A DNA stretch of 64,000 nt from Magnetococcales bacterium (GCA_002753565.1 PEAM01000012.1:1-64000); one strand, 5' to 3'. Shown: positions 47,220-56,267, numbered from the stretch's first letter. The notes: generated by a model not told the origin, from the sequence alone. Translations and numbers: made by a program.

Positions 47220-47636
47220 CAGAAGATCAGCCATGAAGGTACGATTGAACCGGCTCACTTTGTCTACAAGCTGCCCCTTTTTTGCCTGCCTTGGGCAATA
47301 AATGCCTCCCCGCCCATCCCGCGCGACCGTCACCCCTGGCCCATCTGGCCAAAACAGCCTGTTGCCAATTCCTTGACGACAAGATTTTTAATAAAAGTCA
47401 GTATTTCAGCTAGTTAACGAATCATACCAAGAGATTTTAGTCGATTATTATCGGGGTTAACAACCCTTTACCCCCTCTATTCATCGGTTTACCGTCATGA
47501 TGAATAAGTTTGGCACGAACTTAGCGATGTATTCTGTGCGAGTAACATTATCTTCCTAAAAAATAAGATAATATCACAATTTGTAACAACTTATTCAAAA
47601 GAAGATGACCAATTCACCGGTCATGGAGGTTAAACC
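47220..47636. other. Intergenic region upstream of the GGDEF gene
   Basis: 417 bases with no gene, A+T-rich in the right half. A candidate sigma-54 promoter lies at 47511-47525. Nothing else is supported. Confidence 0.4.
47511..47525 (+). promoter_or_regulatory. Candidate sigma-54 (-24/-12) promoter
   Basis: TGGCACGAACTTAGC matches the sigma-54 consensus TGGCACG-N4-TTGC except for one base in the -12 box (TAGC for TTGC), with the correct spacing. It lies about 110 bases ahead of the diguanylate cyclase. No enhancer-binding regulator gene is near. Confidence 0.35.
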
Positions 47637-48662
47637 ATGGGGATCAGTGTCACCTTGTCGAGTAAGCGGGAGAGTAGTGTCAACCCTATTCTCTTTGCTT
47701 CCAAGCCAACCGACTTGATCGAAGAGATTGAACAGTTTCGTCTGGAGACAGCTCGACTGGAACGTGTCTATGAACTGCACCGAAAATTGGGAGAGTCCTT
47801 GGATCTGGACTCTATGATGGAGGCTTTCTCCAGATGGCTGGCCCCTTTGTTGCGCCACGATCTGGTTGCCTATCGTCATTTTGGCCGGGTTCGCATGCCC
47901 ACCGCCTGCTCCTGTCACGGTCCACACCGTCAACTATTGATGGAGTCGGCTTTTGAACTGCTGGAAAATCCGATAACAGAGGAAAAACAGGGTATTGTAG
48001 AATCCCTGGGTCTCTATTATCATATCTGGCCTCTGGGTAAAAGCGGGCGGGATAATTTACTTCTGGTTCATCGGCAATCCGACTCAACCTGGAAAAATCA
48101 TTCCAATAAGATTGAATCGATTCTTGAGGATCTACAAGGCCCCATCGAGCGGGCGCTGGTCTATGAGGATCTTTACGAGCAGGCCCGCAGAGATGCCTTG
48201 ACCGGCCTGGATAATCGCCGGGTTTTTCTGGAGAGGGCCAAGCAGGAGATGACCTGTTCGGAACGCTATGGTCAACCATTGATTCTGGCCTGTCTGGATC
48301 TGGACCACTTTAAATCCATCAACGACCAGCTTGGTCATGGCGAGGGAGATTTGGTTTTAAAGCGGGTATCGGAAGAGTTTACCCGATGCGTGCGAGACTC
48401 CGATGTACTGGCTCGTATTGGCGGTGATGAGTTTGCCATGATTCTTCCCAATACCCCGCTGAGCAACGCCCATTTTTTGATGGATCGAATCTGCCACTCT
48501 ATTAAAGGTTTGGGATTCAAGGCGCCGGACGCTGATGTCTTGGGCGTCAGTATCGGCCTGGCCCAGTGGCCTGCTGGAGCTACCTTGGAGGAGTGGTGGG
48601 AGCTGGCGGATGCGGCTCTCTATCGGGCCAAAAATAACGGGCGTTCCCAAGCCTCACTCTAG
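47637..48662 (+). CDS. Diguanylate cyclase with N-terminal sensor domain
   Basis: 341 residues. Residues about 25-180 look like a coiled coil plus a GAF-type sensor; the GGDEF domain occupies about 185-341. The signature is ARIGGDEFAM, with the metal site in CLDLDHFKSIND. The RxxD inhibitory I-site RDSD lies 5 residues ahead of GGDEF, so product inhibition is expected. It is soluble. It may be made from the sigma-54-like promoter upstream. It is a single gene, convergent with mnmE across a repeat copy. Confidence 0.93.
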   Translation: MGISVTLSSKRESSVNPILFASKPTDLIEEIEQFRLETARLERVYELHRKLGESLDLDSMMEAFSRWLAPLLRHDLVAYRHFGRVRMPTACSCHGPHRQLLMESAFELLENPITEEKQGIVESLGLYYHIWPLGKSGRDNLLLVHRQSDSTWKNHSNKIESILEDLQGPIERALVYEDLYEQARRDALTGLDNRRVFLERAKQEMTCSERYGQPLILACLDLDHFKSINDQLGHGEGDLVLKRVSEEFTRCVRDSDVLARIGGDEFAMILPNTPLSNAHFLMDRICHSIKGLGFKAPDADVLGVSIGLAQWPAGATLEEWWELADAALYRAKNNGRSQASL

Positions 48663-48671
48663 TCTCCCAAG

Positions 48672-48910
48672 GATTCCAAACCAAATAAGTCTAGAGGTTT
48701 CAAACCAAATGGGGACAATGGTTAAAGGCAAAGTCAACACCTTGGGAGGCCTTGCAGGCCCCCAAACCCCCACGCTTTTAAAATTAAAAAAAAGCAAAGT
48801 CAAAGGCTTAGAACCTTGGGCGCTGCCCAAACCCGCTGGGAAGGCATTCATGCCTTCCCAGACCCATCCGCAATCGATTTGTGCAAATTTATTTGGTTTT
48901 AAATCTCTAT
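48672..48910. repeat. Structured intergenic repeat, full copy
   Basis: About 240 bases. The left end motif is duplicated (GATTCCAAACCAAA and GTTTCAAACCAAATGGGG). It then follows TTGGGAGGCC / GGCCCCCAA, TTGGGC / GCCCAA and the hairpin CTGGGAAGGCAT / ATGCCTTCCCAG (48836-48861), and ends TTTGGTTTTAAATCTCTATA. It lies between convergent genes. Confidence 0.9.
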
Positions 48911-48939
48911 AACCAGAGCAGAATGAGAGGAAAAAGGCT

Positions 48940-50340
48940 CTATTTGCCAATGCAAAATGAGCTAAAAATGAGGTCGAGAAGATCTTCTTGGCTGGTTTGA
49001 CCAACCAACTCACCAAGAGAGCCAAGGGCCTCTCGAATGGATAGAGCTACCAGTTCTTCCTTTTCACCATGAAGCAGAATCGCCTCTGCCTGAACCAGAT
49101 GAGAAAGGGTTCTTTGAAGGGCCTCCCGTTGGCGAGAGACCATGACCACACACCCTTCACCATCCACAGGTAACGAACCAAAATAGTGGGCTATCTTTTC
49201 CAGAAGTTCCGCCATTCCCACCCCATTTTTACATGAAAGTGCGGTCGACTCCATCTCCTGGGGGAAGCCAGATTGCTGCAGGTTTGGCAAGGTAGTCTCT
49301 GGGTTTAAATCCACCTTATTCCACACAATCAGAGTTCGATCGATTGGAGCACTTTGAGCAATAATAAGGTCTTCCGGCAAAATACCCGTTCCAGAATCCA
49401 GCAGTAAAAGAACCCCGTCCGCCTCCTGAAGCCGCTCTTTGGCGCGACGAATACCCTCTTGTTCTATCCTTTCCTGAGTGTGGCGCAGTCCGGCGGTATC
49501 GATCAGCCGAATGGGTATGCCATGAATCTCAATACCGCTCTCCAGCAGGTCCCGCGTTGTGCCGGGTTGAGAGGTGACAATAGCGCGATCTTGACCACTC
49601 AATCGGTTGAACAGACTCGATTTACCGACGTTGGGCCGCCCAACAATGGCCAGGTCAAACCCTTCCGACAACTGTCGACCCAAGACCGCTCCCTGCAGCA
49701 AGGTTCCCAAATCTTCCGAAACCTGGGTCAAACGGCGGATAATGGCCTTTTGATCATCCGGATCAATATCTTCATCCGCAAAATCCAGTGTCGCCTCCAG
49801 ATGGGCTAAAGCCTCCAGTAGAATAGAACGGTTGTTCAGCAACCGCTTGGAAAGAGAGCCCTCCATCTGCCGGGCCGCCTCACGAGCTGCCCTTAAAGAG
49901 GCGGCATTGATTAAATTCATCAATGCCTCTGCCTGAGCGAGATCACTCTTACCGTTTAAAAAAGCCCGTTTGGAAAACTCCCCCGGCTGAGCCGGTCGAA
50001 TCATTAACTCTGCCAACCTCTCCATCATCCGAGCCACCACCACTGGTGAGCCGTGACCATGGATTTCTACCTGATCCTCCCCGGTAAAAGAGTGGGGACC
50101 TGGAAAGAAAACCACTAAAGTCTGGTCAAGAATCTGCTGATTGGGCTCGACAAAATCCAAGCGCTGCATCAGCCGAGGGGAAGGGGGCGTCGAATCGACC
50201 AGCTTACCGTTGGGATGGCGCAGCAAAGAAGCCAGCTTGGGCCAGACCCCTGTGCCACTGATACGAATGACCGCCACACCCGAGCGACCCGGTGGAGTGG
50301 CTAAAGCGGCGATGGTGTCGTTTGAGAGAGTCGTATCCAT
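48940..50340 (-). CDS. mnmE: tRNA modification GTPase MnmE
   Basis: 466 residues. N-terminal folate-binding domain (DTIAALATPPGRSGVAVIRISG), helical domain, and a G domain with IVGRPNVGKSSLFNRLSG, TTRDLLESGIEI and DTAGLRHTQERIE, plus NKVD. The C-terminal FCIGK with its Cys is intact. It makes 5-carboxymethylaminomethyl uridine on tRNA with MnmG. The start at 50340 lacks a good ribosome binding site; GTG 50361 is in frame but lies inside a hairpin. It is last in rpmH-rnpA-yidD-yidC-mnmE. Confidence 0.95.
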   Translation of the reverse strand: MDTTLSNDTIAALATPPGRSGVAVIRISGTGVWPKLASLLRHPNGKLVDSTPPSPRLMQRLDFVEPNQQILDQTLVVFFPGPHSFTGEDQVEIHGHGSPVVVARMMERLAELMIRPAQPGEFSKRAFLNGKSDLAQAEALMNLINAASLRAAREAARQMEGSLSKRLLNNRSILLEALAHLEATLDFADEDIDPDDQKAIIRRLTQVSEDLGTLLQGAVLGRQLSEGFDLAIVGRPNVGKSSLFNRLSGQDRAIVTSQPGTTRDLLESGIEIHGIPIRLIDTAGLRHTQERIEQEGIRRAKERLQEADGVLLLLDSGTGILPEDLIIAQSAPIDRTLIVWNKVDLNPETTLPNLQQSGFPQEMESTALSCKNGVGMAELLEKIAHYFGSLPVDGEGCVVMVSRQREALQRTLSHLVQAEAILLHGEKEELVALSIREALGSLGELVGQTSQEDLLDLIFSSFCIGK

Positions 50341-50354
50341 AAGGGGGGAATGAA

Positions 50355-50386
50355 TACCCACAGCCTCTTGGATGAGGCTGTGGGTA
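50355..50386 (-). other. 13-bp hairpin between yidC and mnmE
   Basis: TACCCACAGCCTC / GAGGCTGTGGGTA, a perfect 13-bp stem with loop TTGGAT on the plus strand, lies between the yidC stop and the mnmE start. In the minus direction there is no T run, so it may stall ribosomes or RNases rather than stop transcription. It covers the alternative GTG start of mnmE. Confidence 0.7.
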
Positions 50387-50395
50387 CTTTTATAC

Positions 50396-52063
50396 TCAGG
50401 CCGTTTTTTTCATGATGTACATCTGTTGGGCAATGGAGAGTACATTATTCAACAACCAATAGAGAACCAATCCAGCCGGAAAGGTTAAAAACATAAAGGT
50501 AAAGATCACCGGCAAAAACATCATGATCTTGGCCTGAACAGGGTCAGCCGGTGTGGGGTTCAGTCGAGACTGGAAGAACATGGAGGCGCCCATCAATAAC
50601 GGCAGGACATAATAGGGGTCCATGACAGAAAGATCGTTAATCCATAGCATAAAGGGAGCGTGGCGCATCTCTACCGACAAAAACAGCACCTTATACAGCG
50701 CAAAAAAGACCGGAATCTGAACAACCATCGGCAGACAACCCCCCAAAGGGTTGACCTTGTTGGTCTGATAGAGCTTCATCATATCTTCGTTCAGAGCTTT
50801 TTTGTTGTCTCCATGCTTTTTCTTCAGCTCCTCAATTTTGGGCTGAAGCTTCTTCATGGCATTCATGGAGACATAGCTCTTGTTGGCCAAGGGAAAAAGA
50901 ATCACCTTGATACCAAGGGTCAACATGATGATGGCCACACCAAAATTGTGGAAAATGCCGTTGAGAAAGAGCAATACCTGAACAATCGGCTCAGCCAGAA
51001 AATGGAACCAGCCATAGTCGATGGCCCGCTGTAGCTCCAGATTATGGCGCTCCAAGGTTTTGACCTCTTTGGGGCCAATGTACATCCGGGTTTGAACGGT
51101 TATATCACTTCCGGGTGCAATCTGTTTTTTGTCGGAAACCATGCCGGAACGGTGGGCAGGCAGATCGAAATCGAAATAGAAGTTTTTGTTGCTGCTCTCA
51201 TCTGTTGGGATCAGGGCCGCCAGAAAAAATTTGTCGCTGATGCCGGTCCAGCCTTTGGTGGCCTTGAGTTGTTGATCCGCCTCTTTGAGATCATCGTAGG
51301 TGTGTTGAACACGGGTATCGTTCAAAAAACCCATAGGCCCTTCAAAGTCGGCTATGGCTAAAGCCTGCTGCCCCTCGGGAGCAGAGGGCTGGACCCGAAC
51401 AAATTGCGCAAAATGGTAAAGCTCAAAAGCTTTGTTGGTGTGGTTGATCAGACGATCGGTCACCGTAAAAAGATAGGAGTCGGCCTCGAAGGCGTAAATT
51501 TTTTCGAAGGTGATGCCCTGATCATTGTTCCAGGTCATGCGGATTTGACCAGCCCCGGAAATCGCCTCTTCACCTGATACCCGCCAAGGGGTATCCCGTG
51601 TCGGCGTTGTCAATCCACCCGAACCCAGAAAACCCGATTCGGCAAAGAAAAACTCTCGTCCATCCTGATCCATATACTGGATGGGCTTCCCCTCAGGGGG
51701 CATCTCATCCAGATGTTTTAAAAAGGAGAGGGCTGCAATCCGACCACCAACCTGGGCGATCTCACCTTCCACCTTCTCATTTCTAAAGTTCAGCCGCTTT
51801 CCCTCAATGATTGGTGTGGAGCTGGAAGCGACCCCTGGAACAGGCTCCAGGAGTCTGGGTCCCTCTTCACCCTTGCCAACCCGAACCTCATCTCCTGTAA
51901 TCGGAGCCGGCTTGGGTTGGCTCAGGTCATCCGCAGGATTGACAACAGAGGATTCGATCTGTTGGGGAATGGGCTCGGGTGGATAGTAGATATCCATAAA
52001 ATATTGATAGCTCACCAGCAAGATGAATGAGAGGCTGATGGCCAGAAGGGTACGCTGGTCCAT
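50396..52063 (-). CDS. yidC: Membrane protein insertase YidC
   Basis: 555 residues. N-terminal membrane segment (LLAISLSFILLVSYQYFMDIYY), a periplasmic domain (about 60-340, EKIYAFEADSYLFTVTDRL), and the conserved C-terminal insertase core with KVNPLGGCLPMVVQIPVFFALYKVLF and FPAGLVLYWLLNNVLSI. It inserts membrane proteins alone or with SecYEG. It lies directly after yidD (8 bases). Confidence 0.97.
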   Translation of the reverse strand: MDQRTLLAISLSFILLVSYQYFMDIYYPPEPIPQQIESSVVNPADDLSQPKPAPITGDEVRVGKGEEGPRLLEPVPGVASSSTPIIEGKRLNFRNEKVEGEIAQVGGRIAALSFLKHLDEMPPEGKPIQYMDQDGREFFFAESGFLGSGGLTTPTRDTPWRVSGEEAISGAGQIRMTWNNDQGITFEKIYAFEADSYLFTVTDRLINHTNKAFELYHFAQFVRVQPSAPEGQQALAIADFEGPMGFLNDTRVQHTYDDLKEADQQLKATKGWTGISDKFFLAALIPTDESSNKNFYFDFDLPAHRSGMVSDKKQIAPGSDITVQTRMYIGPKEVKTLERHNLELQRAIDYGWFHFLAEPIVQVLLFLNGIFHNFGVAIIMLTLGIKVILFPLANKSYVSMNAMKKLQPKIEELKKKHGDNKKALNEDMMKLYQTNKVNPLGGCLPMVVQIPVFFALYKVLFLSVEMRHAPFMLWINDLSVMDPYYVLPLLMGASMFFQSRLNPTPADPVQAKIMMFLPVIFTFMFLTFPAGLVLYWLLNNVLSIAQQMYIMKKTA

Positions 52064-52071
52064 AAAATTTC

Positions 52072-52311
52072 CTAGGGTTTGATTTTTTCGGGAACGGGAT
52101 CAACGCCACCGGGATGAAAAGGGTGACATTTGACCAAACGACACAGGGCGAGCCAGCTACCTTTGATGGCTCCAAACGTAGTAACAGCACCAGCAGCATA
52201 TTCTGAGCAACTGGGATAAAAACGACAGCTTTTCGGTAACATCGGTGAGATACAGTACCGATAACACTGGATTAAAGCTAGAATAACAGGTTTCACACAG
52301 GTTCTCGCCAC
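52072..52311 (-). CDS. yidD: Membrane protein insertion efficiency factor YidD
   Basis: 79 residues with the family motif YRYCISPMLPKSCRFYPSCSEYA and CHPFHPGGVDPVP. A short amphipathic N-terminus links it to the membrane. It helps insertion together with YidC. It lies between rnpA and yidC in the standard order. Confidence 0.93.
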   Translation of the reverse strand: MARTCVKPVILALIQCYRYCISPMLPKSCRFYPSCSEYAAGAVTTFGAIKGSWLALCRLVKCHPFHPGGVDPVPEKIKP

Positions 52312-52383
52312 AATGAGGAGCGTTGACTTGGGAGCCTAACCAAAGACCGAACCAGAACAGAATCACCCCATAAGTCTGCTCGC

Positions 52384-52758
52384 CTATTCCGACTTGGGGG
52401 ATCCATAGGGCAAAAAAAGCTGGGTCAAGCTCTGGGTCAAAACAGTATTAGCGGTCCGACCAGCCCGAGGTCGAGAGATGACGACACACTCCAAAGAGGG
52501 GTCGAATCGGACCCTGTTCAGCCGAAAAAACTCTCGTATGACCCGCTTAACCCGATTTCGAACAACGGCATTTCCTACTTTCCGACTGACTGTCATACCC
52601 AGACGCGGCTCATGAATAGCCGGCTCAAAACGAACAAACAGTAAAAAATGGGGAGAGACCCCCTTTCTGCCAGGACCGGTTACCCGACGATAGTCAGCCG
52701 AAGCAAGCAGTCGGGCACATTTGGGAAACAGAGCGCCCTCTTTATTGTTACGCTTCAA
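52384..52758 (-). CDS. rnpA: Ribonuclease P protein component
   Basis: 124 residues with the RNR motif RNRVKRVIREFFRLNR, preceded by GMTVSRKVGNAVV. It binds the RNase P RNA and helps to cleave 5' leaders from pre-tRNAs. It lies 84 bases after rpmH on the same strand. Confidence 0.93.
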   Translation of the reverse strand: MKRNNKEGALFPKCARLLASADYRRVTGPGRKGVSPHFLLFVRFEPAIHEPRLGMTVSRKVGNAVVRNRVKRVIREFFRLNRVRFDPSLECVVISRPRAGRTANTVLTQSLTQLFLPYGSPKSE

Positions 52759-52842
52759 AGGTCGCAGCCCCCCGGCCCACTGTGGCTTGGAAAGGGCAGA
52801 ACATAGCCGGCAGGGATCACCGCTCAGATCTTGATCATGTTA

Positions 52843-52977
52843 TCAGGGACAAACGCGCTTACGACCACGGGCACGACGGCGAGAGAGAATGTTACGCCCG
52901 GCTTTGGTGGCCATTCGGGACCGAAATCCATGGGTGCGTTTACGACGAATGGTGCTGGGTTGAAAGGTCCGTTTCAC
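52843..52977 (-). CDS. rpmH: 50S ribosomal protein L34
   Basis: 44 residues beginning with GTG at 52977: [20 protein letters not shown] at the start, then [21 protein letters not shown], ending VCP. This is full-length L34. GAGG lies 7 bases before the start. A long-known neighbour of rnpA near the replication origin in many bacteria; no oriC or dnaA is seen here. Confidence 0.94.
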   Translation of the reverse strand: MKRTFQPSTIRRKRTHGFRSRMATKAGRNILSRRRARGRKRVCP

Positions 52978-52990
52978 AGTATTACCTCAC

Positions 52991-53020
52991 AAAAAACCCT
53001 CCCCGACGACGGCCGGGAGG
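52991..53020 (-). promoter_or_regulatory. Terminator/attenuator-like hairpin ahead of rpmH
   Basis: On the minus strand CCTCCCGGCC ... GGGGAGG forms a stem and is followed by GTTTTTTG, ending 13 bases before the GTG of rpmH. It lies too far from def to be that gene's terminator, which has its own T run at 53141, so it may attenuate transcription into rpmH-rnpA. Confidence 0.5.
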
Positions 53021-53140
53021 CTTGGTTATCCAAAAAGAATTTCTTAAAAAAGCAGTTGATGTTGAACTAATTTCCTTCGTGCGTCAAGAAATTTCCATCC
53101 TACCAACCCATAGATTTTTAGTCTGATAGAGATTCTCCCG

Positions 53141-53165
53141 AAAAAAAACCGCCTTTTGGCCGTCT
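53141..53165 (-). terminator. Weak intrinsic terminator after def
   Basis: A short stem (GGCC / GGCgg with an A4 loop) is followed by eight T on the minus strand, just after the def stop codon. The stem is weak but the T run is long. Confidence 0.5.
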
Positions 53166-53170
53166 GTACC

Positions 53171-53746
53171 TTAGGAAGGAGAAGGTTGCTGGTCGGTATT
53201 TTTGGCGGGGCTGTTGGGGTCAGGCTTGCGTTTTTTTGGGCTGCGAACCTTGCGCCGAAACAGATCGGCCTTGCGGCTGACGATTCGATCGGTAAAAAGC
53301 TTCCCTTCCAGGTGGTCCATCTCATGTTGGATCACCCGTGCCTCAAAATCGGTCATGGTGACAACCTGCTCTTCCCCGTGGCGGTCTTGAAACTGGACCG
53401 TTACATCCACCGCCCGCATGACATTCCCCGTGTAGTCCGGCAGAGAGAGACACCCCTCCCGAGCCACATCCATGCCCGACCACTTGATAATAACCGGATT
53501 GAACACCACCAATTGACCGTGGTTACCCTCTGGTGGTTTCCTGGCCAGACTGCAATCCATGATCAGCAGACGAATGGGATTACCGGTTTGTGGGGCGGCC
53601 ACACCGACACAGGCGGGGCCGGCGTGCATGGTTTCGATGAGGTCATCGATATAGAGTTGAAGTTCAGGGTCGGAAAAATGATCGACCTCCTCCGAAACTT
53701 CCCGCAACCGTTCATTCGGATAGGTTAGAATGTCCAGTACAGCCAT
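53171..53746 (-). CDS. def: Peptide deformylase
   Basis: Removes the formyl group from new proteins. About 191 residues. Motif I GVAAPQTGN (normally GxGLAAxQ), motif II EGCLSLPDYTG with the metal Cys, motif III QHEMDHLEGKLFTDR with two metal His. The basic, Pro/Ser-rich tail after residue 165 (RRKVRSPKKRKPDPNSPAKN) is longer than usual. ATG 53746 is chosen; an in-frame GTG lies 12 bases upstream. Confidence 0.94.
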   Translation of the reverse strand: MAVLDILTYPNERLREVSEEVDHFSDPELQLYIDDLIETMHAGPACVGVAAPQTGNPIRLLIMDCSLARKPPEGNHGQLVVFNPVIIKWSGMDVAREGCLSLPDYTGNVMRAVDVTVQFQDRHGEEQVVTMTDFEARVIQHEMDHLEGKLFTDRIVSRKADLFRRKVRSPKKRKPDPNSPAKNTDQQPSPS

Positions 53747-53791
53747 GGGGTTTGCCACTTAAAAATAAAGAAAAAAAAGTTAAAAAAGGAC

Positions 53792-54349
53792 CTAAAGAGG
53801 GTCTGAACGAATGGGACGAACCGAGATCTCGACCTGTAATTCCTTGGCAATTCGGTCCAACCGCTCTTGAATGGCCTCAATATTGCTGTCAATATCACTG
53901 GAGTATTCGGTTTCGATGATGACAGAGTAGATCGGCTGGCCGGAAGATCCTATAACCTGGGTGTGCAGATCGGTAACGCTGCCTCCCGTCTCCTGGATTA
54001 CTTCGGTCACCCGATAGACGATACCAGGTTGATCCGCTCCCAAAACGCTGATAATACATTCCCTTTCTGGGAGGGTTGCATTAGGATTCAGGGCAACCTT
54101 GGGATCAAGCTCCTTGATATGGTGATCCAGCGCCATGGGTTTGACTACCGGTGTCAGCTTCTCGTAAAGACCGGCAGGGGATAAACCCTCTGGAATTTGA
54201 ACCACCAACATCACCGTAAACTCCCCGCCCAGACGGGTCATGCTGGAGTCGGCGATGTTACAGCCCGTTTCAAACAGGACTCGGGTTACCTGGGCAACAA
54301 TGCCGGGCCGATCCTGACCAAAGACAGTGAGTAGAGCGCAATGTTTCAT
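53792..54349 (-). CDS. GcvR-like protein with two ACT domains
   Basis: 185 residues. ACT domain 1 starts LLTVFGQDRPGIVAQVTRVLFETG and domain 2 IISVLGADQPGIVYRVTEVIQETGGSV, each with the ligand-binding GxDxPGI turn. In E. coli GcvR uses glycine binding to control the glycine cleavage system; no gcvA lies here, so the ligand is unproven. It precedes def by 45 bases and is probably co-transcribed. It is divergent from the SPOR protein. Confidence 0.85.
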   Translation of the reverse strand: MKHCALLTVFGQDRPGIVAQVTRVLFETGCNIADSSMTRLGGEFTVMLVVQIPEGLSPAGLYEKLTPVVKPMALDHHIKELDPKVALNPNATLPERECIISVLGADQPGIVYRVTEVIQETGGSVTDLHTQVIGSSGQPIYSVIIETEYSSDIDSNIEAIQERLDRIAKELQVEISVRPIRSDPL

Positions 54350-54414
54350 AAAAAGTAGAGTGCAAGGGAAATGATGGTTTCGTCAAGGTCAAAAATAGGG
54401 GTCTCATATCCTCA

Positions 54415-55467
54415 ATGAAAGCTTCACCCAATCGAGAACAGCAACTTTTCCTGATAACAGGCGGTGTCATCCTGTTACTGATATTGGCTGTGGTTATTTT
54501 CAATATGGTCCGCTCTCCGGCACAAAACGCCAGTGAGGAGGTCAAAAAGCGGCCCATGGTCAAGCTGATGACGGAAAACTCATCTCGGATGGGCTCTTTT
54601 TCTGGTCGTTCCTCCGTTGGAACGGCCCCCATCTTCAGCAACCAAGCCAACGAAGGTGGTCTGAATACGGAGGATGTCGGCACACGGACTGTACTTAAAC
54701 CCGGGGAGCAACTTCCGGTACCCAGCAACAATGGGCCAGGTCACGTCTTGGGTGGACAGACCCCGGATGAGCGATTGGTCGGTGGCTGGAACCGCTCCCC
54801 AGCCGATTTGGAAGCGGCTCGATTGGAGAACAACCAGAAACTTGTTGCGGCAAAGAAAAAGGTTGAACCACCCCACGCCCCCTCGGCCAAGTTGACACCA
54901 AAAGGTGAGCAGGCCAACCAGAGTGCCGATTTCAGCAAAGCCATTGCCAATGTGGTCTCCCAACAACAAAAAACCCGCCAAGCGGCCCAACAAGAGGCCG
55001 ATGAGCGCCAAACCGCCCAGCAGGAGGCAAAAGCCCGTTTGGCAGCCCAACAGGAGGCCCAGGCCCGTCTGGCGGCCCAACAGGAGGCCCAGGCCCTTCT
55101 GCTCGCCCAACAAGAGGCTCAAAGGCAGCTGGATCTGGCCGCCAAACCCATGCCCGCTACCGCCATTCAACCCAAACCTACCCTTCGGCCCCCTACCCCC
55201 ACGGTGACGGCATCGAGTGGCTATTCGGTACAGATTGCCTCCCTCTCCAGCCCAGAAAGGGCCCAGGCTCTGGAGAACAGATTGCGGGCTTTTCTGATTG
55301 ACGGCAAACGAATGCCGGTCTATCAAGGTACCGCCAATGTCAACGCCAGGACCTTCTATCGGGTTCGTCTTGGCCCGTTTCCAAGCCGTTCAAAAGCCGA
55401 ACAGGCGGAACGGCTCATCCGAACCAAAATGGGCATGCAGGGTAAACTGATCCAACCGGCCAACTGA
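54415..55467 (+). CDS. Cell-division-type SPOR domain protein
   Basis: 350 residues: a membrane anchor (LFLITGGVILLLILAVVIF, residues 11-29), a long Pro/Ser/Gln linker, a Gln/Ala-rich repeat (residues about 190-242) and a C-terminal SPOR domain (about 270-348, GYSVQIASLSSPERAQALENRL, FYRVRLGPFPSRSKAEQAE). SPOR domains bind denuded septal peptidoglycan, so a role in division is likely but not shown. It stands alone, divergent from the ACT gene. Confidence 0.85.
   Translation: MKASPNREQQLFLITGGVILLLILAVVIFNMVRSPAQNASEEVKKRPMVKLMTENSSRMGSFSGRSSVGTAPIFSNQANEGGLNTEDVGTRTVLKPGEQLPVPSNNGPGHVLGGQTPDERLVGGWNRSPADLEAARLENNQKLVAAKKKVEPPHAPSAKLTPKGEQANQSADFSKAIANVVSQQQKTRQAAQQEADERQTAQQEAKARLAAQQEAQARLAAQQEAQALLLAQQEAQRQLDLAAKPMPATAIQPKPTLRPPTPTVTASSGYSVQIASLSSPERAQALENRLRAFLIDGKRMPVYQGTANVNARTFYRVRLGPFPSRSKAEQAERLIRTKMGMQGKLIQPAN
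54985..55132 (+). repeat. Tandem 30-base repeat inside SPOR gene
   Basis: Five imperfect copies of a 30-base unit encoding a 10-residue AAQQEAQARL-type repeat. It gives a coiled or extended linker and may vary in copy number by replication slippage. Confidence 0.8.
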
Positions 55468-55607
55468 CCCAAACGGAACTCCTCCTGGAAAAATCTGCAG
55501 ACAAAGTGCGGTGAGTATCTGGAATTTTTTATACAATGGTTTCAGGTTGAGCGGGACGCCCGGTTCCCGTTGCACAGACTCTTTTTTCCCTGTTCGAATG
55601 GAGCAGC

Positions 55608-56267
55608 ATGGCTAAGCTGGTAGTATCGGACCTGCATCACCGCTTTGGTCGACATCGTGTCTTGAGAGGGGTCGACCTGACCATGTCTTCGGGGCAGTGC
55701 GTGGTACTTTTTGGCGACAACGGCTCGGGAAAATCTACCCTTCTCACCCTGCTATCCACACGATTTTCCCTGCAAAAAGGGCACTATAAACTAGACGACC
55801 TGGACGCTGCCGATCAGGGCGATACCATTCGAAGCCGCCTGGTATTCATCAGCCACAACAGCCACCTCTACGGTCACCTTACCTCTGTGGAAAATCTGCT
55901 TTTTTTTGCCGATCTTCGTGGTCTGGACTGCTCGGAAAAAAGGTTGAGAGCAGCGGTAGAGACAGTCGGGCTGGCTCCCTTTGCCGACCGACCAACCCGT
56001 TGGTTTTCCGCCGGGATGAAAAAACGGTTGACCCTGGCCCGTGTTTTGGTCGCCAAACCGGATCTTCTGCTTCTGGATGAACCCTATTCCGCTCTGGATG
56101 TCCAAGGTGTCAACTGGCTCAATACACTATTGGCCGATTTTATTCAGGGTGGTGGCATGATCATTATGGCCAGTCACGACCCCCAACGGGTGGCCGCCCT
56201 CAACCATCAGCCCCACACCCTGCGCAAGGGACGCTTGACGGCACAAAAGGAGCTTCTCGGGTGCTAA
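55608..56267 (+). CDS. ccmA: Heme exporter ATP-binding protein CcmA
   Basis: 219 residues. Walker A FGDNGSGKSTLLTLL, signature FSAGMKKRLTLARVL in the CcmA form, Walker B LLLLDEPYSALD and SHDP switch. With CcmB, CcmC and CcmD it drives transfer of heme to CcmE for cytochrome c assembly. It starts at ATG 55608 and overlaps ccmB by 7 bases. First gene of the ccm cluster. Confidence 0.94.
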   Translation: MAKLVVSDLHHRFGRHRVLRGVDLTMSSGQCVVLFGDNGSGKSTLLTLLSTRFSLQKGHYKLDDLDAADQGDTIRSRLVFISHNSHLYGHLTSVENLLFFADLRGLDCSEKRLRAAVETVGLAPFADRPTRWFSAGMKKRLTLARVLVAKPDLLLLDEPYSALDVQGVNWLNTLLADFIQGGGMIIMASHDPQRVAALNHQPHTLRKGRLTAQKELLGC

